Origin: Lineus longissimus
Taxonomy: Eukaryota; Nemertea; Pilidiophora; Heteronemertea; Lineidae
Assembly: GCF_910592395.1 (NCBI RefSeq)
Contig: NC_088322.1
Span: 2,854,001-2,918,000, forward strand
Reading direction: 5' to 3'
DNA length: 64,000 nucleotides
Shown here one piece after another: positions 34,830 through 46,206 of the stretch (position 1 is its first letter; every line of letters starts with the position of its first letter). A model generated the notes under the pieces. It saw only the letters and a list, made by a program, of their open reading frames with translations, had not been told where the DNA came from and made no database searches. Both the position numbers and the translations under genes were made by a program.

Positions 34830-36280
34830 ATGGCTGAAGGAGCTGAAAATTATGAAATGAGTGATTACGATCCTAATTACATTCATAATATGGATGATCC
34901 TTCTAATACAGGTGAAACCAATAGAATTTTTTAAGCTGACGGCACAACACAGGTAATACAAATCTTACTACTGAAACTTCATTCACTACAACTCCAGAAA
35001 GAGTAAGAGGTATTGTCCCTGAATTGATGGAAAAGGAGTTAAGTTACGATGAAGTAGAGGGTAAACTTGATAAAGCATTGGGAGGATCAAACTGGAAGTA
35101 TGACAAGAAAAAATTGAGTAATCTTGCACCACACATTAGTTACGCTGGAAACAAACTTTATTACGTTCCGAAAACAATTATTGAAGTTAGTTTGATAAAA
35201 GATAAACTAGAAAACGAAAATTTATTTGACTATCGTAATAATGATGGATACATTAACAAGTTAATTCCTTTAACTAAGGATAATGGAAGCTTCTATGCTG
35301 AAACAACTTTAAAGGGTAAGTTTGGCACTAATTTTGTTAATCATTTAAAAGGTATGATTGAACCTGACCCACCAGTAAGGGAACCTAAATCTGCATCCAC
35401 TCAAACAGATATATTAATTAATGAGGTAAACAGTTCAAACCAACCAATAGATAAACTGATAGATTCTAATGATGATGAACTTAAAACACTGGGTTTTACT
35501 GAATCTGCCTTGAGAGAACTTAGAGGGTTAAAACAGGCTGGGGATGATCTAGCTGCAGTAAAGAGGGATAAGGACATGCAAATAGAGGAATTAGAAAATC
35601 AACTTCATAATTTAACAAAAGACTATGTAAAGTCTGTAGAAGAAGATGCTGAAGATACGGGGGAGTTGAAAAAGCAAATAGATGAACTAAATGACAAATT
35701 GAATGAGGAAATGTCAAACGTATGGAGGTTAGACAATGACAGGGAGTCACAAACTAGAAGAATTAAACGTTTAATTGTTGATGTTCTAAAGAAACCAGAT
35801 TCAACTATTCCTCTAAAGGACAGAATAAAGTTACTTTTTAAGACGTATGGTGTAACCATTAGCGCCATAATAACAGCTGTTGTAATGACATTTACAACTC
35901 TAGGTCTCAGTATCAGTAGTGCTTTAAGTGGTGCCACTAAATCTGTAAAACCAACTCCAGGACCAGACCCATTTCCAGGACCAGACCCAACTCCAGGACC
36001 TACACCAGAACCTGGGCCAGGACCAAAACCATCAATACCAGATAAAGTAAAAGAAGGTCTAAAGAAGTTGGCTGAATGGCTAAAAGAACTAGCTAAGAAA
36101 TCAGCTGCGGCTTTACCTGGAATAATAGGGTCTTTAGTTTCATTTCTCCTGAAAACAGTTGGTGCTGCTGTTGGCTTTCTAGCTGAACATCTGATCATAG
36201 CAGTTATTGCTATTGTGAGCTCCATAATCTATGGTTTAATTGGGGGTGTTAAAGCCTTAAAATCACGTAAAAGGTCTTAG
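34830..36280 (+). CDS. Coiled-coil/Pro-rich membrane protein of the Polinton, probably frameshifted near its start
   Basis: The long open frame runs from Met 35,027 (a TTG at 35,024 precedes it) to 36,280. A 34-codon frame starting MAEGAENYEMSDYD at 34,830 ends at TAA near 34,932. The reading then continues open in another frame from about 34,940, so a single indel near 34,925-34,940 probably split the gene (inference). In order: a ~120-residue globular part (NKLYYVPKTIIEV), a charged coiled coil (ALRELRGLKQAGDDLAAVKR onward), a hydrophobic segment (ISAIITAVVMTFTTLGLSIS), a Pro/Gly/Asp-rich repeat (PGPDPFPGPDPTPGP), an amphipathic helix and one or two membrane segments near the C-terminus. 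Function unknown. Confidence 0.6.
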
Positions 36281-36329
36281 GTGATCTTCTATCAAAAACA
36301 ATGTTTAAAAAAATAATTATCCTGTAAAT

Positions 36330-37409
36330 ATGAATAAATACATCTCATTAAAAGATTATTATTCTAGTGAGTGGAACAATGAGAATCTTAAAGGATTCAT
36401 TCGTCCTAGGGCCATGGATAGAAATTTCAGTGAAGAAAATGACAGCAAGAATTATGACAGTGGGAAATTTGATAAGCCTACTGAGACACACAAAGTAGTC
36501 CTGCCAAGAATGAAAGAATATGACGTCAGTACCAACACTAATGCCCAATTCTGCCGTAAGTGCAAACGTTGGACACTTTTTGAGTATCAAAAAAATTTAA
36601 ATTTAGCCAGGAACGCCGCTAAAACTGTGAAGTATCAATTCTGCATTGTTTGTAATGCAACCAGTTATGATGATGATTTTAAGACTCTTGAGATCAAGAT
36701 TGACAACAAGATTCGTTATTTTGACATTATTCTTAGAAAGCTTGGATGGAGACGTTTGTCTGAATCGGTTCTCAAATATTTAAAGGACTTTGTGGAAGTG
36801 TATTTACAGTGCTACTTTTCAAGTCACAGAAAATGTCTTAGTAAGCAGAGATATGAAAGTACAGTCCACTTAGCTTTAAAAATGGGTATTGCCACTCTCC
36901 CCTCTAAGTTACGGGAAAAGGGGTTACATGGCGAGGCCATACTTGTTGAATTTCACTGTGGGGAATATGACTGGTTTCTTGCCATTGAATTTATCAACAG
37001 GGCTATTGGTAAACCCCAATTAACAGATGAGAATATCACTGACCTTAGACTAGTGTACTATGCTTTCCTTAGATTTCTGCATTACTGTGGTGTGAAGGTC
37101 ACAATTAACTACAAGGTATTTTTACACCAAGCCTTTAAAACGATGAAAATTGATTATGTAATATTTAGACCTTTTTTAACCAACAAGGAGCGAGTTAATG
37201 ATTTGGAGAGATTATGGTATGATTTCACTCAAAGTATTTTCTTCCAGAATTACAAGGTTGAGAAGGAATATGACCAGGATATTGACAAGCAGTTTGACGT
37301 TTTATTGAGTACTAGTGCAGGTCGAGACATTAACTGCATCAGTAGTATCAAGTTAGCACCAGCTAGTGTTAAGTGCAATAAACTTGTGAAAACAGCATTT
37401 TGCACTTAA
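36330..37409 (+). CDS. Zinc-ribbon protein of the Polinton, unknown function
   Basis: 359 codons; the start lies in TGTAAATATGAATAAA. A four-Cys site is visible at C75-x2-C78 and C105-x2-C108 (FCRKCKRWTLF and FCIVCNA). The rest is a helical, basic domain with no enzyme motif I recognise. A diverged homologue is at 58,434-59,447 in the second Polinton, with the same Cys spacing and shared words (CKRWTLFE, EFINRAIGKPQLT, FLHQAFK, KIDYV). Conservation between two diverged elements shows it is a real gene. It may bind nucleic acid (inference). It is followed after 23 bp by the Q-rich gene. Confidence 0.7.
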   Translation: MNKYISLKDYYSSEWNNENLKGFIRPRAMDRNFSEENDSKNYDSGKFDKPTETHKVVLPRMKEYDVSTNTNAQFCRKCKRWTLFEYQKNLNLARNAAKTVKYQFCIVCNATSYDDDFKTLEIKIDNKIRYFDIILRKLGWRRLSESVLKYLKDFVEVYLQCYFSSHRKCLSKQRYESTVHLALKMGIATLPSKLREKGLHGEAILVEFHCGEYDWFLAIEFINRAIGKPQLTDENITDLRLVYYAFLRFLHYCGVKVTINYKVFLHQAFKTMKIDYVIFRPFLTNKERVNDLERLWYDFTQSIFFQNYKVEKEYDQDIDKQFDVLLSTSAGRDINCISSIKLAPASVKCNKLVKTAFCT

Positions 37410-37917
37410 CACTCATATTTCTATTATTTTGAATGAACAGTCAGCAAATGAATAGTCAGACATCATCTGTAATTCAACAACAAATGAAACATATTGGTGT
37501 TATCAATCAAAACCCAGTCGGACGCAGTCCTGAGAGCATAGCTCGAGTCGGGGCTTCTAACCAACAGAACACTGGTAGTTACCAACAGAACACTGGTAGT
37601 TACCAACAGAACTGCACTACAAATCAACAAGTTTCAAACAAGCAGTTGAATAGTTCAAATTTAGTTACTCCTAGTCAAGGAATAGTCAATTCTAGTTGCC
37701 AACTAGGATCAACTAGCAATCAACAAGGTTCAAGTAGCAATCAACAAAATTTGAACTATTTGACTGATAGTGGCCTTAAAGCCAAACAAGACTTAGAAAT
37801 TTTAATTGCAACTGGGAAAAGCAAGGATTTACTTAATAAACAACTGACTTTAAATGACTTAGATAATGTGACAGAAAAGGAACTCTTAAAACACCACAGA
37901 ATCTACCAGACAAAGAT

Positions 37918-40110
37918 ACTCTATTAAGTGGACATGAATTGCGCTAAGTTGCCAAAGGCTGGTCCACTTTATACGGTCGAGCCATAACGCTTTAAAATGC
38001 CTTGATCGATGGAGATACAGCGTCCTGGAAAGTGTCCACATAATCGTGACTGGTGTCCACTTTATTTCAATATACAACAGGCACTGTCCAGTGGCGGTCT
38101 CTGCAGGTTTGCCCTATATAGAGAACTCCCGGAGGTGACGTAGTTTCTCCNNNNNNNNNNNNNNNNNNNNNNNNNNNNNNNNNNNNNNNNNNNNNNNNNN
38201 NNNNNNNNNNNNNNNNNNNNNNNNNNNNNNNNNNNNNNNNNNNNNNNNNNCATGGTTCGACACCTCTTTTGAGTACTCGATACAGGGTAAATAAACTAAA
38301 AGCCTAAACACTGTATAATCTGTGTATAATGTATCTTGTATCGTGACTGACTTTTCTCCGCGTTATTGTAAGTCAAGAAAATGAAATAGGCAAGGCCCAA
38401 AAGCACTTTTTTTCGCAATTCTGGCGGCGTGTTCCACCAACAATCCGACAACATGGCCGCTCGCACTGTCTCGACAGATGGCGCTCAGAGCAGCACACTA
38501 ATCTGTCTAACTTGGCGTGTTACCGTTCGCCAACTCTTTCCTTACAGGTTGCGCACGGACAGCTGAACTCGGCGCAGAGCTTTGGGGGCCTAACTGCAGA
38601 ATAGCCAGGACAGTAGTAGCTCTGTACATTATGTACACTGTCCCTCTGTACATTGGGGACTTGCATTTCTTTTACACCGGGGGCATCTGAGAGCAACTTA
38701 AGTACACTCTTGCAACCTTGCCACCATAAGCTGATTTCATTAGTTTATACTGTGTTTTTAGGGTATTTTTTAGGCCTAAGTGCTGACAATGCCCATTATG
38801 AGGGCACACAGAGAAGGTTTCCAAAACAAAATTAACAGAAGACATGCTTTTCCTGCAAACAGATGTTTAGTGCTGCATCTCATTTTCACAACTCTCGAAA
38901 TTTTTATTTTTGAAAAGCCAAATATGGGGGGGGACCGGCACCTGCCCCCTGCCCCCCCCCCCGTTCTTACTGGCCTGCATATGAATAAATATCTCGACGT
39001 CTATTAGACATCTAGCTAACAAAATACCTAAAAGACATTACCCGATTTTCCCTGTGTAGGGCTGATGTGTGTCCCTTAGAACAAATGGCCAAAAAATGGG
39101 AGGCCTAACCCTCAAATTAGTCGAAGTGAATTGGCCAAGATATGACACCGTCATCCGAGTAAAAGATATAAAATCTAAATGTTGACTCTGTTGAAAATCT
39201 AGCAATGTCGCCACGACTAATGATAATGAGCGAAGAGCAGGATTAGGGCACTGAATCTTCCATGGTTGACTGATAGGACGTCTTGTTAAAACCAAAGACC
39301 ATTGAAAAGATTTTATTAGAGAGAAGGTATACATTGCGTCATTGGCCGCGGACATTGTAACTGTTTGCCGGGCGCGGGAAGCATTCTGACATCTGGCCAC
39401 ATTGCGGGTTTCAGCTGGGTTTTAACACGAGAGCTCTGACCTCACTGGCGGTCTTTATTACCTGGCGGTCTTTATTTAGGAGGGTATTTCCCCCTCCAGT
39501 AGTAAGTAGTAGTGATTTGGCCTTGTTTCTATTGTGTTACGGAAGGTAGATCAATAACTTTACCCACCTTCTTATTTGCTGCATGGCCGTGAATAATTGG
39601 CAACCATCTTCCACCCGGCGGTGGAGAGAAACAATTTAGTCCCAAATCCCGGGTCCCAAATTTCTGTGCAATATTTCAACCACGTTTACAAAGGTTCCAA
39701 TTATTTTATTCCAAACGACCAACTAGGGCGACTAGGCGAGGTCTTTAGGGCACCTTACGCAGTTGGAATGATCAGGTGCACTCTATACGGAATATATGAA
39801 ACATGAACAGTAACTAACGATGTTAGGGGGACATATGCAAAATGACCCAATTAATTAGGGGGACCGGAGGTCAAGGCCATCCGAGGACACGTTGCGCACT
39901 AAAAAGTTAAGGAAAAAAGTCCACCTTATCGTTGAAATCACTCATATGAAAACACGTAAGATACTGCAAAACACAGTATTCATTTGTTCTATGGGGTAAT
40001 CTACACACACATATACACCGTTGGTACACCTAAGCCTGCTAACAACAAAAGGCACTTAGCTCAGTAAAAAGTGCTAGTACACCTAACTGATGGTGAACGT
40101 GTATGCGTAC
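37918..40110. other. Foreign segment inside the Polinton, with assembly gap
   Basis: About 2.2 kb with no homology to the second Polinton at the matching position, where the two flanking gene parts lie only about 200 bp apart. It has no recognised ORF. GTGGAC/GTCCAC motifs recur near the left end (37,928, 37,963, 38,049) and one GTCCACC near 39,921. Low-complexity runs of G and C are at about 38,930-38,962. I could not define terminal repeats or a target duplication. It may be a transposon insertion with a local deletion, or an assembly join, because the gap lies within it. Confidence 0.6.
38151..38250. other. Assembly gap (100 N)
   Basis: Exactly 100 N, a conventional placeholder for a gap of unknown size. 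ORFs across it are artefacts. Confidence 0.99.
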
Positions 40111-40240
40111 ACCAAATATGACTGTCTCTGAATGTGACAAACAAATAGATGAAAGTCTAAATATTACAGGTAGTGATGATAAAGAAGACTAAATTAACCT
40201 GGTCATGAGAACATAGTTCGAATTAATTCGGCCAAGATAA

Positions 40241-40699
40241 ATGGAACTTGAAACTGTAACTGATACTACTAAAGTTTCAGTGTCTAAGAAACCTCGATCA
40301 GAGAAACAATTAGCATGGTCTAGAGAACTGGGTAGAAGATCTCAGGAATTTAAGAGGATAAAAAAGGATAAGACGACATTTAAAGTACAGTACTCCTCAC
40401 CAAACAACAGAGTTGTGGAAAAGGAGGAAGAAGAAGTAGAGGAAGAAGAACCACAATCTCAAAATACTGATGTATCACTGCGTGAATCTACCAGTAATAC
40501 CTATGTCTATGTAGGTTTAGGTGCAATTATTTTAGCAGCATTTATTATGTTTAAGAAACTTCCTAAAAAAGTAAGTAAAGAGCAGCGATCAGGCTTGAAT
40601 GAAGCAGTCATGAAGGGATCACTCAGGAAGGGGTCAATTAGCCCTCTTGTTAAACCTGTAGTTAAAGAGAAGAAATGTACTATTCCTTTAATGGAATGA
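40241..40699 (+). CDS. Small single-pass membrane protein of the Polinton
   Basis: 152 codons with start in AAGATAAATGG. A basic N-terminal half (KPRSEKQLAWSRELGRRSQE), a Glu-rich linker, a membrane segment (VYVGLGAIILAAFIMF) and a Lys-rich tail ending CTIPLME. The homologue in the second Polinton (60,242-60,861) has the same SEKQ-AWSRELG-RSQEFK block, membrane segment and LME end. The 3' end overlaps the convergent penton-like gene by 20 bp. Function unknown. Confidence 0.7.
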   Translation: MELETVTDTTKVSVSKKPRSEKQLAWSRELGRRSQEFKRIKKDKTTFKVQYSSPNNRVVEKEEEEVEEEEPQSQNTDVSLRESTSNTYVYVGLGAIILAAFIMFKKLPKKVSKEQRSGLNEAVMKGSLRKGSISPLVKPVVKEKKCTIPLME

Positions 40700-41684
40700 T
40701 CTCATCAGGTGGTCCGAGGTGCTTGTCTTCACCACAAGAGTTTAACTCTATTCTTAACTCTAAAGAAACCTCTGTTCCTCTGAAATTAACTAGCTTACCA
40801 TTCTCATCAGTGATTTCGAATTTTATGTGATTAGTACACTTATTTATCGTTTTCTTACAATTCGGTTCATATCGCTGCATTTTTATTTGGTCACCATCTT
40901 CTACAGGTATGATGCAGAAAATGTCAGATGGTTTATTGTTGTAGAGGGTCTTAGCTTTGTCAACCAAATTAGCTTGCAGGAATAGATATTTCCTGTAAAA
41001 GTTGAGTGGTCTTGTGGAGTAGTATTTTCCTTTCTTGGTGAATTCAGTTTGTTTAAAGCCAAACCACTCATTCACCACTGTGAGCTGTTTTTCTATCACC
41101 TCTCTTATGGTTTTTCTTATTTGAAAACCTTCTGTGTTTCTCTCAATCTTGATTTTTTCATTTTTATCTAACTTGTATACTTTCAGAGGGTACTCTTTAT
41201 CCTCTGTAAGTTCAAGGGTTATGTAATTATTGTTATCACAGTAAATTTTCACATGGCTTATTCCAATTTCTTTTATGTATTTTTGCCATACCTCACAAAA
41301 CGAACTTAAACTAAAATGTCGAGAGTATGGAAATGTGTATTTAGTAATGGTGTCTTTAGTTGTGGTAGATTCATTTTCCAAATACCGTTCGCAAACTTTC
41401 ATGACTTCCTTTTCAAGTGTATCTGTTTCAAGTCCAGGAGCAAATAATGTCCTCAATTCATCCATACACCATAATTGTTTATCTAAGGGCTCATTTGTTG
41501 TAATTCTGGTTATTTCGACTAGAAATGAGAAAATCCTGACTCCCTCTGGTAGAAAATCACCTGTCCACCATGAATTGTAAAAGGTTATCGATTTCAAAGT
41601 AATGGATTTTATGTCCAATTGGTCTGTTAAGTATTACTCAAATTTGGCTTCATTACATTCTTGTTCACTGATTATGAAGTCCAT
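40680..41684 (-). pseudogene. Penton/minor-capsid-like jelly-roll protein with early nonsense codon
   Basis: The homologue at 60,888-61,625 starts MDFII. Here the matching ATG is at 41,684, downstream of a TAAATAGAA motif, but codon 17 is TAA (41,634-41,636), where the homologue has a Leu codon. An open frame of 312 codons follows from an internal Met at 41,618. Shared blocks are IKSITLKSITFYNSWWTGD, TRPLNFYRK-LFL, LVDKAKTLYNNKPSDI-CI and a C-terminal ITDENGKLVNFRGT strand pair. The last block also resembles the C-terminus of the 49,534-50,280 protein, so the two look like paralogous jelly-roll proteins. The capsid role is inferred from that resemblance. Translation could restart at the internal Met. 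Confidence 0.55.
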
Positions 41685-41740
41685 TTCTATTTAATTCAAG
41701 AGATTTATTGAATTTAATAAATTTTAGTCTAATAAATAGA

Positions 41741-44700
41741 ATGACTGATAAGAATCAGAAAATACTTTGCACTACATGTGACAAGTACATATCATACAAT
41801 AATATGGCCATTCACAGGAGAACCAAAGGTCACCTGACCAAATTAAATCCGGATTATGTCCCTATTGCTCAACCCCGAGCCCCATCACTGATCACTAAAA
41901 GTATGGATAAGAAACTTGCATTTGAGGAAAATGCGCTAGATGGCATAAAGAAAGTGAGTGGAGTAGAAATAGTAAAACAATTTGGCAAGCCTGTTGTCAC
42001 CATTAGTTTGAAGATTGACAGAGAAGCTAAACAAGTGTATGAATACAGAGAGAAATTAGAGGAGGTATTATTTCAACTCAATGATTACCATCACAAAATA
42101 AGCATATCAGTATTTGCTCAGTTTGATCGTCAAGGTGAAAGTGTAACACACCCCATACAGTCTCCAATGGAAAGCATAATTTCAAGGAACCAGGCAATTT
42201 ATGCCATAACCAACCAGTTAAACTACATTAAGACACAGATTGAGGAAAGGTACTTTCAAGGGTCTGGACTCACACTGAACAAAATAGAGTCTTGTAACAT
42301 GACCATCTGTTCTTACAAGAGGTGTAAAGGTGGTCATTACACTAAATTACCATTTAAAACAAAAGCTGTAATCAATGTGGAGTCGAATGACAATAAATGT
42401 TTTCTCTGGTCTTTATTGGCCGCTAAATATCTAAAAGAAAATCCTGAGAGTACATTCAATATCATTACTGATATGCTAGAAATGACTTCGTCACAAGAAC
42501 AGAGTTCGAAAACTACTGATATCAAAATAGACTCATTTCCTGTATGTATTTAAAAGGATATCCCTAAGATAGAGAGTGATAATAATCTCAAAATTAATGT
42601 GTTCAAGTTAGAGAACGAATGGGCTAAAAGCATTTATGCCGCAAAACTAGAACCTCTCTACCTGTCCAAGAATTATGACGATGATGATGTCATTGATCTG
42701 CTCTATTTCAAGGACCATTTCATGTACATAAGAGACATCAATCTTTTCTTCAGGTCACTCGCTCATAGAGTGTATCTTTGCAGGAGATGCATTAATTACT
42801 TTTACAGGAAGTCTACACTAGACAATCATAAAAAGAAATGTGGAGAACACGATTACTGTAAGATCAGTCTGCCTCCACCTAAATCCAGTAAATGGTCACA
42901 GCTTAAATTTGAAAAACACTCATTTAAAAGAGTTCCATTTGTAATCTATGCTGATTTTGAATCAATAAGCGAACCAGTAGTATCAGTAGAGCCACCTATG
43001 ATGAAAGAACCGAGTTCAAAGAAGCTATTCAAACAACATGCATCAGCTGTTGGTGTTTATGTTCACTCAGACTACCCACAACTTTACAGTAGCCAGTATG
43101 TGTCTCACAGGGGTGCTGATGTTGTTGATGTGTTCTGTAACTGGTTAATCAGGCTGGAAGAACAATTCTCTAATTTATTGAACTGTAACTTTCCTCTAAC
43201 AATGACAGATGAAGACTGGCAGAAATATCAATTAGAAACACAATGTTATTACTGTAATCAACCTTTAGGATATGACAAGGTCAAGGATCACGATCACTAC
43301 AGTGGTAGATATCGAGGTGCTGCTCACAGCTCATGCAATTTGAATGAAAATAAGGCCATGTTCGTTCCAGTATTTTTTCACAATCTTAGTAATTATGATT
43401 CACACCTGTTTATTAAAGACTTAATGACTAAACTACCGAAGTACAAGAAACTGAAATTACTTGCCAAATCAGCAGAGGAATACATCTCATTTCAGTTCGG
43501 TTGTTTCAGGTTTTTGGACTCGTACAGATTCATGCAGTCCAGTTTAGACAACATAACCAAATCAATGCTGGATGATGACTTTAAAATTGCGAGACAGAAG
43601 TTCCCAAATACCATTGATTTTAAACTATTGAGGAAGAAGGGTTCAGTACCTTACTCTTTTTACACATCACATGAAAGCTACAATGTCACTTACCTAGAAA
43701 AGTCTATGTTTTTTGACGAATAGAAAAATGAAATGGCACCTGATTCTGCCTATGATGAGGCTAAGGTAATATGGGATCATTTCAAGATCAGGAATCACGG
43801 TGAGTTCATTGACCTCTACCTCAAAACTGATGTGATCCTTTTAGCTGATTTATTTGAGAAATTCAGGGATGTCAATTTGAACTACTTTCAGATAGATCCA
43901 TGTCACTGTTACTCGGCACCAGGCCTAACCTGGCAAGCTGGTTTGAAGTACACAGGAATAAACCTAGAACTACTGACTGATACCAACATCTTACTTACTT
44001 TTGAGAAAGCAATACGAGGTGGAATTTCGGGTGTTATGGGAACAAGACATGTCAAGGCAGATGAACACCACAAACTACTCTACATAGACGCAAATAATCT
44101 CTATGGCTGGTCCATGATGGAACCTCAACCCTATGGTAGTTTTGAAATGATAGATATTGATCCACTTAACATGAATGTTATTAGTAAAGAGCAGATTATG
44201 GCAATTCCAAGTGATAGTGAAGTAGGCTACTTCTTAGAGGTGGATTTGGAGTATCCAGGAAATATTAAATTTAAGTCAAGGAACTTTCCATTCTGTCCCG
44301 AATCTCTCTTTATTGAAGATGATGAATTAAGTCCTTACCAGAGAGAGTTACTGGGCGATGATAAAAGATCAAATGTAGAGAAACTAATACTAACACAAAT
44401 GGATAAAACTAATTACATAGTGCATTACAGAATCAGAATGCTACAATTTTACCTCAAGCACGGAATGGTACTTAAGAGGGTTCATTCGGTGATATGTTTT
44501 AAACAATCAAAGTGGTTAGCACCATACATTGATTTTAATACTAAAAGACGTATGGATTCTAAGACTGATTTTGAGAAAGACTATTTCAAGCTCATGAATA
44601 ATGCTTTCTACGGAAAGACTTGTGAGAATGTAAGGAACAGGGTGGAAATAGAATTGGTAACGGACGGGGAGAGCCAGGAGTGCAATGGCCAATCCCAGGT

Positions 44701-45388
44701 TTTCATCGATATGCGTATTTGACGAACAGAATGCTGCTATTAGCATGAGGAAAACATCAATGAAATTCAACAAACCAATCTACATAGGAGCTTCAGTACT
44801 TAAATTGTCTAAATTCTTAATGTATGAATTCTATTATGAAGTTCTTCAACCGTACTTTGGTGAGAAAAATATTGAACTACTGTATCTAGATAGAGATTCC
44901 TTTGTACTTAACATTAATACTGATGACTTAACTAAAGACTTAAAGGAGTTGAAACACTATTTTGACTTCAGTAATTATCCAAAAGATCATCCACTCTATG
45001 ACACCAGTAAGAAGAAGGTGCCAGGTTATTTCAAGGATGAGTTAGGAGGAGTCGAGATGACTGAATTCATTGCCCTGAGAAGTAAGATGTATGCTTACAG
45101 GACAAAAGATTACGATTCTAAGAAATTAAAGGGTATTGCCAAGAATGTAGTAAAGAGAAATATTTCATTTGATGACTATGTTGAGTGTCTTGAAAAGAGT
45201 ATGTCATTTTACCACAAGATGAGACACTTAAGATCAGATAAACACCAAATCTATTTGGAAGAAGTTGACAAAAAAGCCTCAGTCCTTTTGATGATAAGAG
45301 GTTCATACTTGAAGATGGAATAAGAACGTTACCATTTGGAATGTATTATGAAGGCTACATAGATTACAGCGATTCAAACTTCGCTTGA
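41741..45388 (+). pseudogene. POLB: Protein-primed family B DNA polymerase, broken in four places
   Basis: Replicative polymerase of the Polinton. The start Met at 41,741 (after TAATAAATAGA) suits better than 41,708. In order: a C2H2 finger (LCTTCDKYISYNNMAIHRRT), a second Cys/His cluster (LCRRCINYFYRKSTL), ExoI (YADFES), an endonuclease-VII-like zinc/HNH module (CYYCNQPL and DHDHYSGRYRGAAH), ExoII (LSNYDSHLF), ExoIII (YLKTDVILLADLF), motif A (YIDANNLYGW), motif B (KLMNNAFYGKTCEN) and motif C (YLDRDSF). Motif C is normally DTDS, as the second copy still shows, so Thr to Arg is a further change. Breaks: in-frame TAA at 42,551-42,553, in-frame TAG at 43,721-43,723, a 2-bp net loss near 44,670, and a 1-bp loss near 45,275. 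Open pieces are 41,708-42,553, 42,599-43,723, 43,733-44,722 and 44,685-45,323. No function expected. Confidence 0.95.
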
Positions 45389-45530
45389 GTGCAAAATCTT
45401 TCTTAAACTAATGAATATGGTGGCGCTGATGGTAGTGGCACTGGCGGAAATTCACCCCTAACACCGAAGTCATGGTGATAGTGATAGTGATACACCACAT
45501 TAGGATTAGGACTATTTAGTCCTGTTTGAT
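45389..45530 (-). other. Short gap; possible out-of-frame C-terminal tail
   Basis: Between the end of the polymerase and the end of the next - strand gene. In another frame on the - strand the sequence stays open and reads HYHYHHDFG then PPVPLPSAPPYS before a stop. It could be the original tail of the 45,531-46,187 protein, lost by a frameshift. Confidence 0.3.
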
Positions 45531-46187
45531 TTACTGAACTTTTAGTTTTTCTAGCATCTCTGTCTGAGCTATCTTTTTTCCTTGTTCTAAAAAGGTTTTT
45601 TTGAGAGACTCTACATCGACATTGGAATTGGTCTCCCTTTGTTTTTTCCTAATGGCATTTTTCATCGAAATGTATTTCTCCTTCTCCTTGAGTATTAAAC
45701 CGAATTCCTCTGTAGATATGTGAGAATCGGTTAAGGCTTTACTGACCAAATCATTGATTGTGTTCAGTTTGGAAATTGCCAACATGCTTATCTTCTCATG
45801 CTTTTCAATTTTCCTTAGAATATTCTTTTTCTCCCAGCCTAAGGCCGATGAAATAATGGCACTCCCTTTTGTTACGCCATCCAGAGCTAAACCTATCGGA
45901 GCCGTGATGACACCAGCTAGAGCAGAAACACCAACAGAGCCAGCTGCAATGCTGGCAAAATTAAGGAAATGGCTTATGCCAGTAATCACATCAAAAGCTT
46001 TTTTGTATTTTAAAAATATCTTTCTCCTGCATTCAATTTCGCACTCAAAGAACTTCTTAACATCACTAATTGCATTAAGCCTGAAAGACTGAGGGTCTGG
46101 TTGAACTCTCTGGACGTAGTCCGGGTTTACTGTCCCGGTATTCTGTTCATTACTCAAATCAGGATAAAGCCTACTTCTGTCTTCCAT
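45531..46187 (-). CDS. Polinton protein with hydrophobic centre and flanking helices
   Basis: 218 codons, start in TTAATTAAATGG. An N-terminal polar part (DRSRLYPDLSNEQ), a helix with Cys pairs (FFECEIECRRKIFLKYKKAF), a long Ala/Gly/Ile-rich hydrophobic segment at about residues 75-115 (FASIAAGSVGVSALAGVITA), then a charged coiled coil to the end. The hydrophobic centre could insert in or disrupt membranes. Function unknown, though the layout resembles proteins I associate with Polintons. First of a run of closely packed - strand genes (20 bp to the next). Confidence 0.65.
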   Translation of the reverse strand: MEDRSRLYPDLSNEQNTGTVNPDYVQRVQPDPQSFRLNAISDVKKFFECEIECRRKIFLKYKKAFDVITGISHFLNFASIAAGSVGVSALAGVITAPIGLALDGVTKGSAIISSALGWEKKNILRKIEKHEKISMLAISKLNTINDLVSKALTDSHISTEEFGLILKEKEKYISMKNAIRKKQRETNSNVDVESLKKTFLEQGKKIAQTEMLEKLKVQ

Positions 46188-46206
46188 TTAATTAAGTTTA
46201 AAAAAA

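Larger units (their letters stand above)
37433..40192 (+). pseudogene. Gln/Asn-rich Polinton protein, interrupted by ~2.2 kb of foreign DNA
   Basis: The open part, 37,433-37,927, encodes a Q/N/S-rich N-terminus (VIQQQMK, repeated NTGSYQQ) and a helical segment (KQDLEILIATGKSKDLLNKQ, HHRIYQTK). The homologue at 59,500-60,327 continues for ~120 more residues, but here homology stops at about 37,917 and a stop follows. A short frame at about 40,115-40,192 (ECDKQIDESLNITG, then a stop) resembles the homologue's C-terminal tail. So the middle of the gene was replaced by unrelated sequence. The start in the homologue matches the second Met here, so translation may begin at 37,448. Confidence 0.65.

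Noticed and set aside
35520-36225. - strand ORFs of 76 and 200 codons
   Set aside because: Antisense shadows of the coiled-coil/Pro-rich gene, with no start motif of the kind seen at the real genes.
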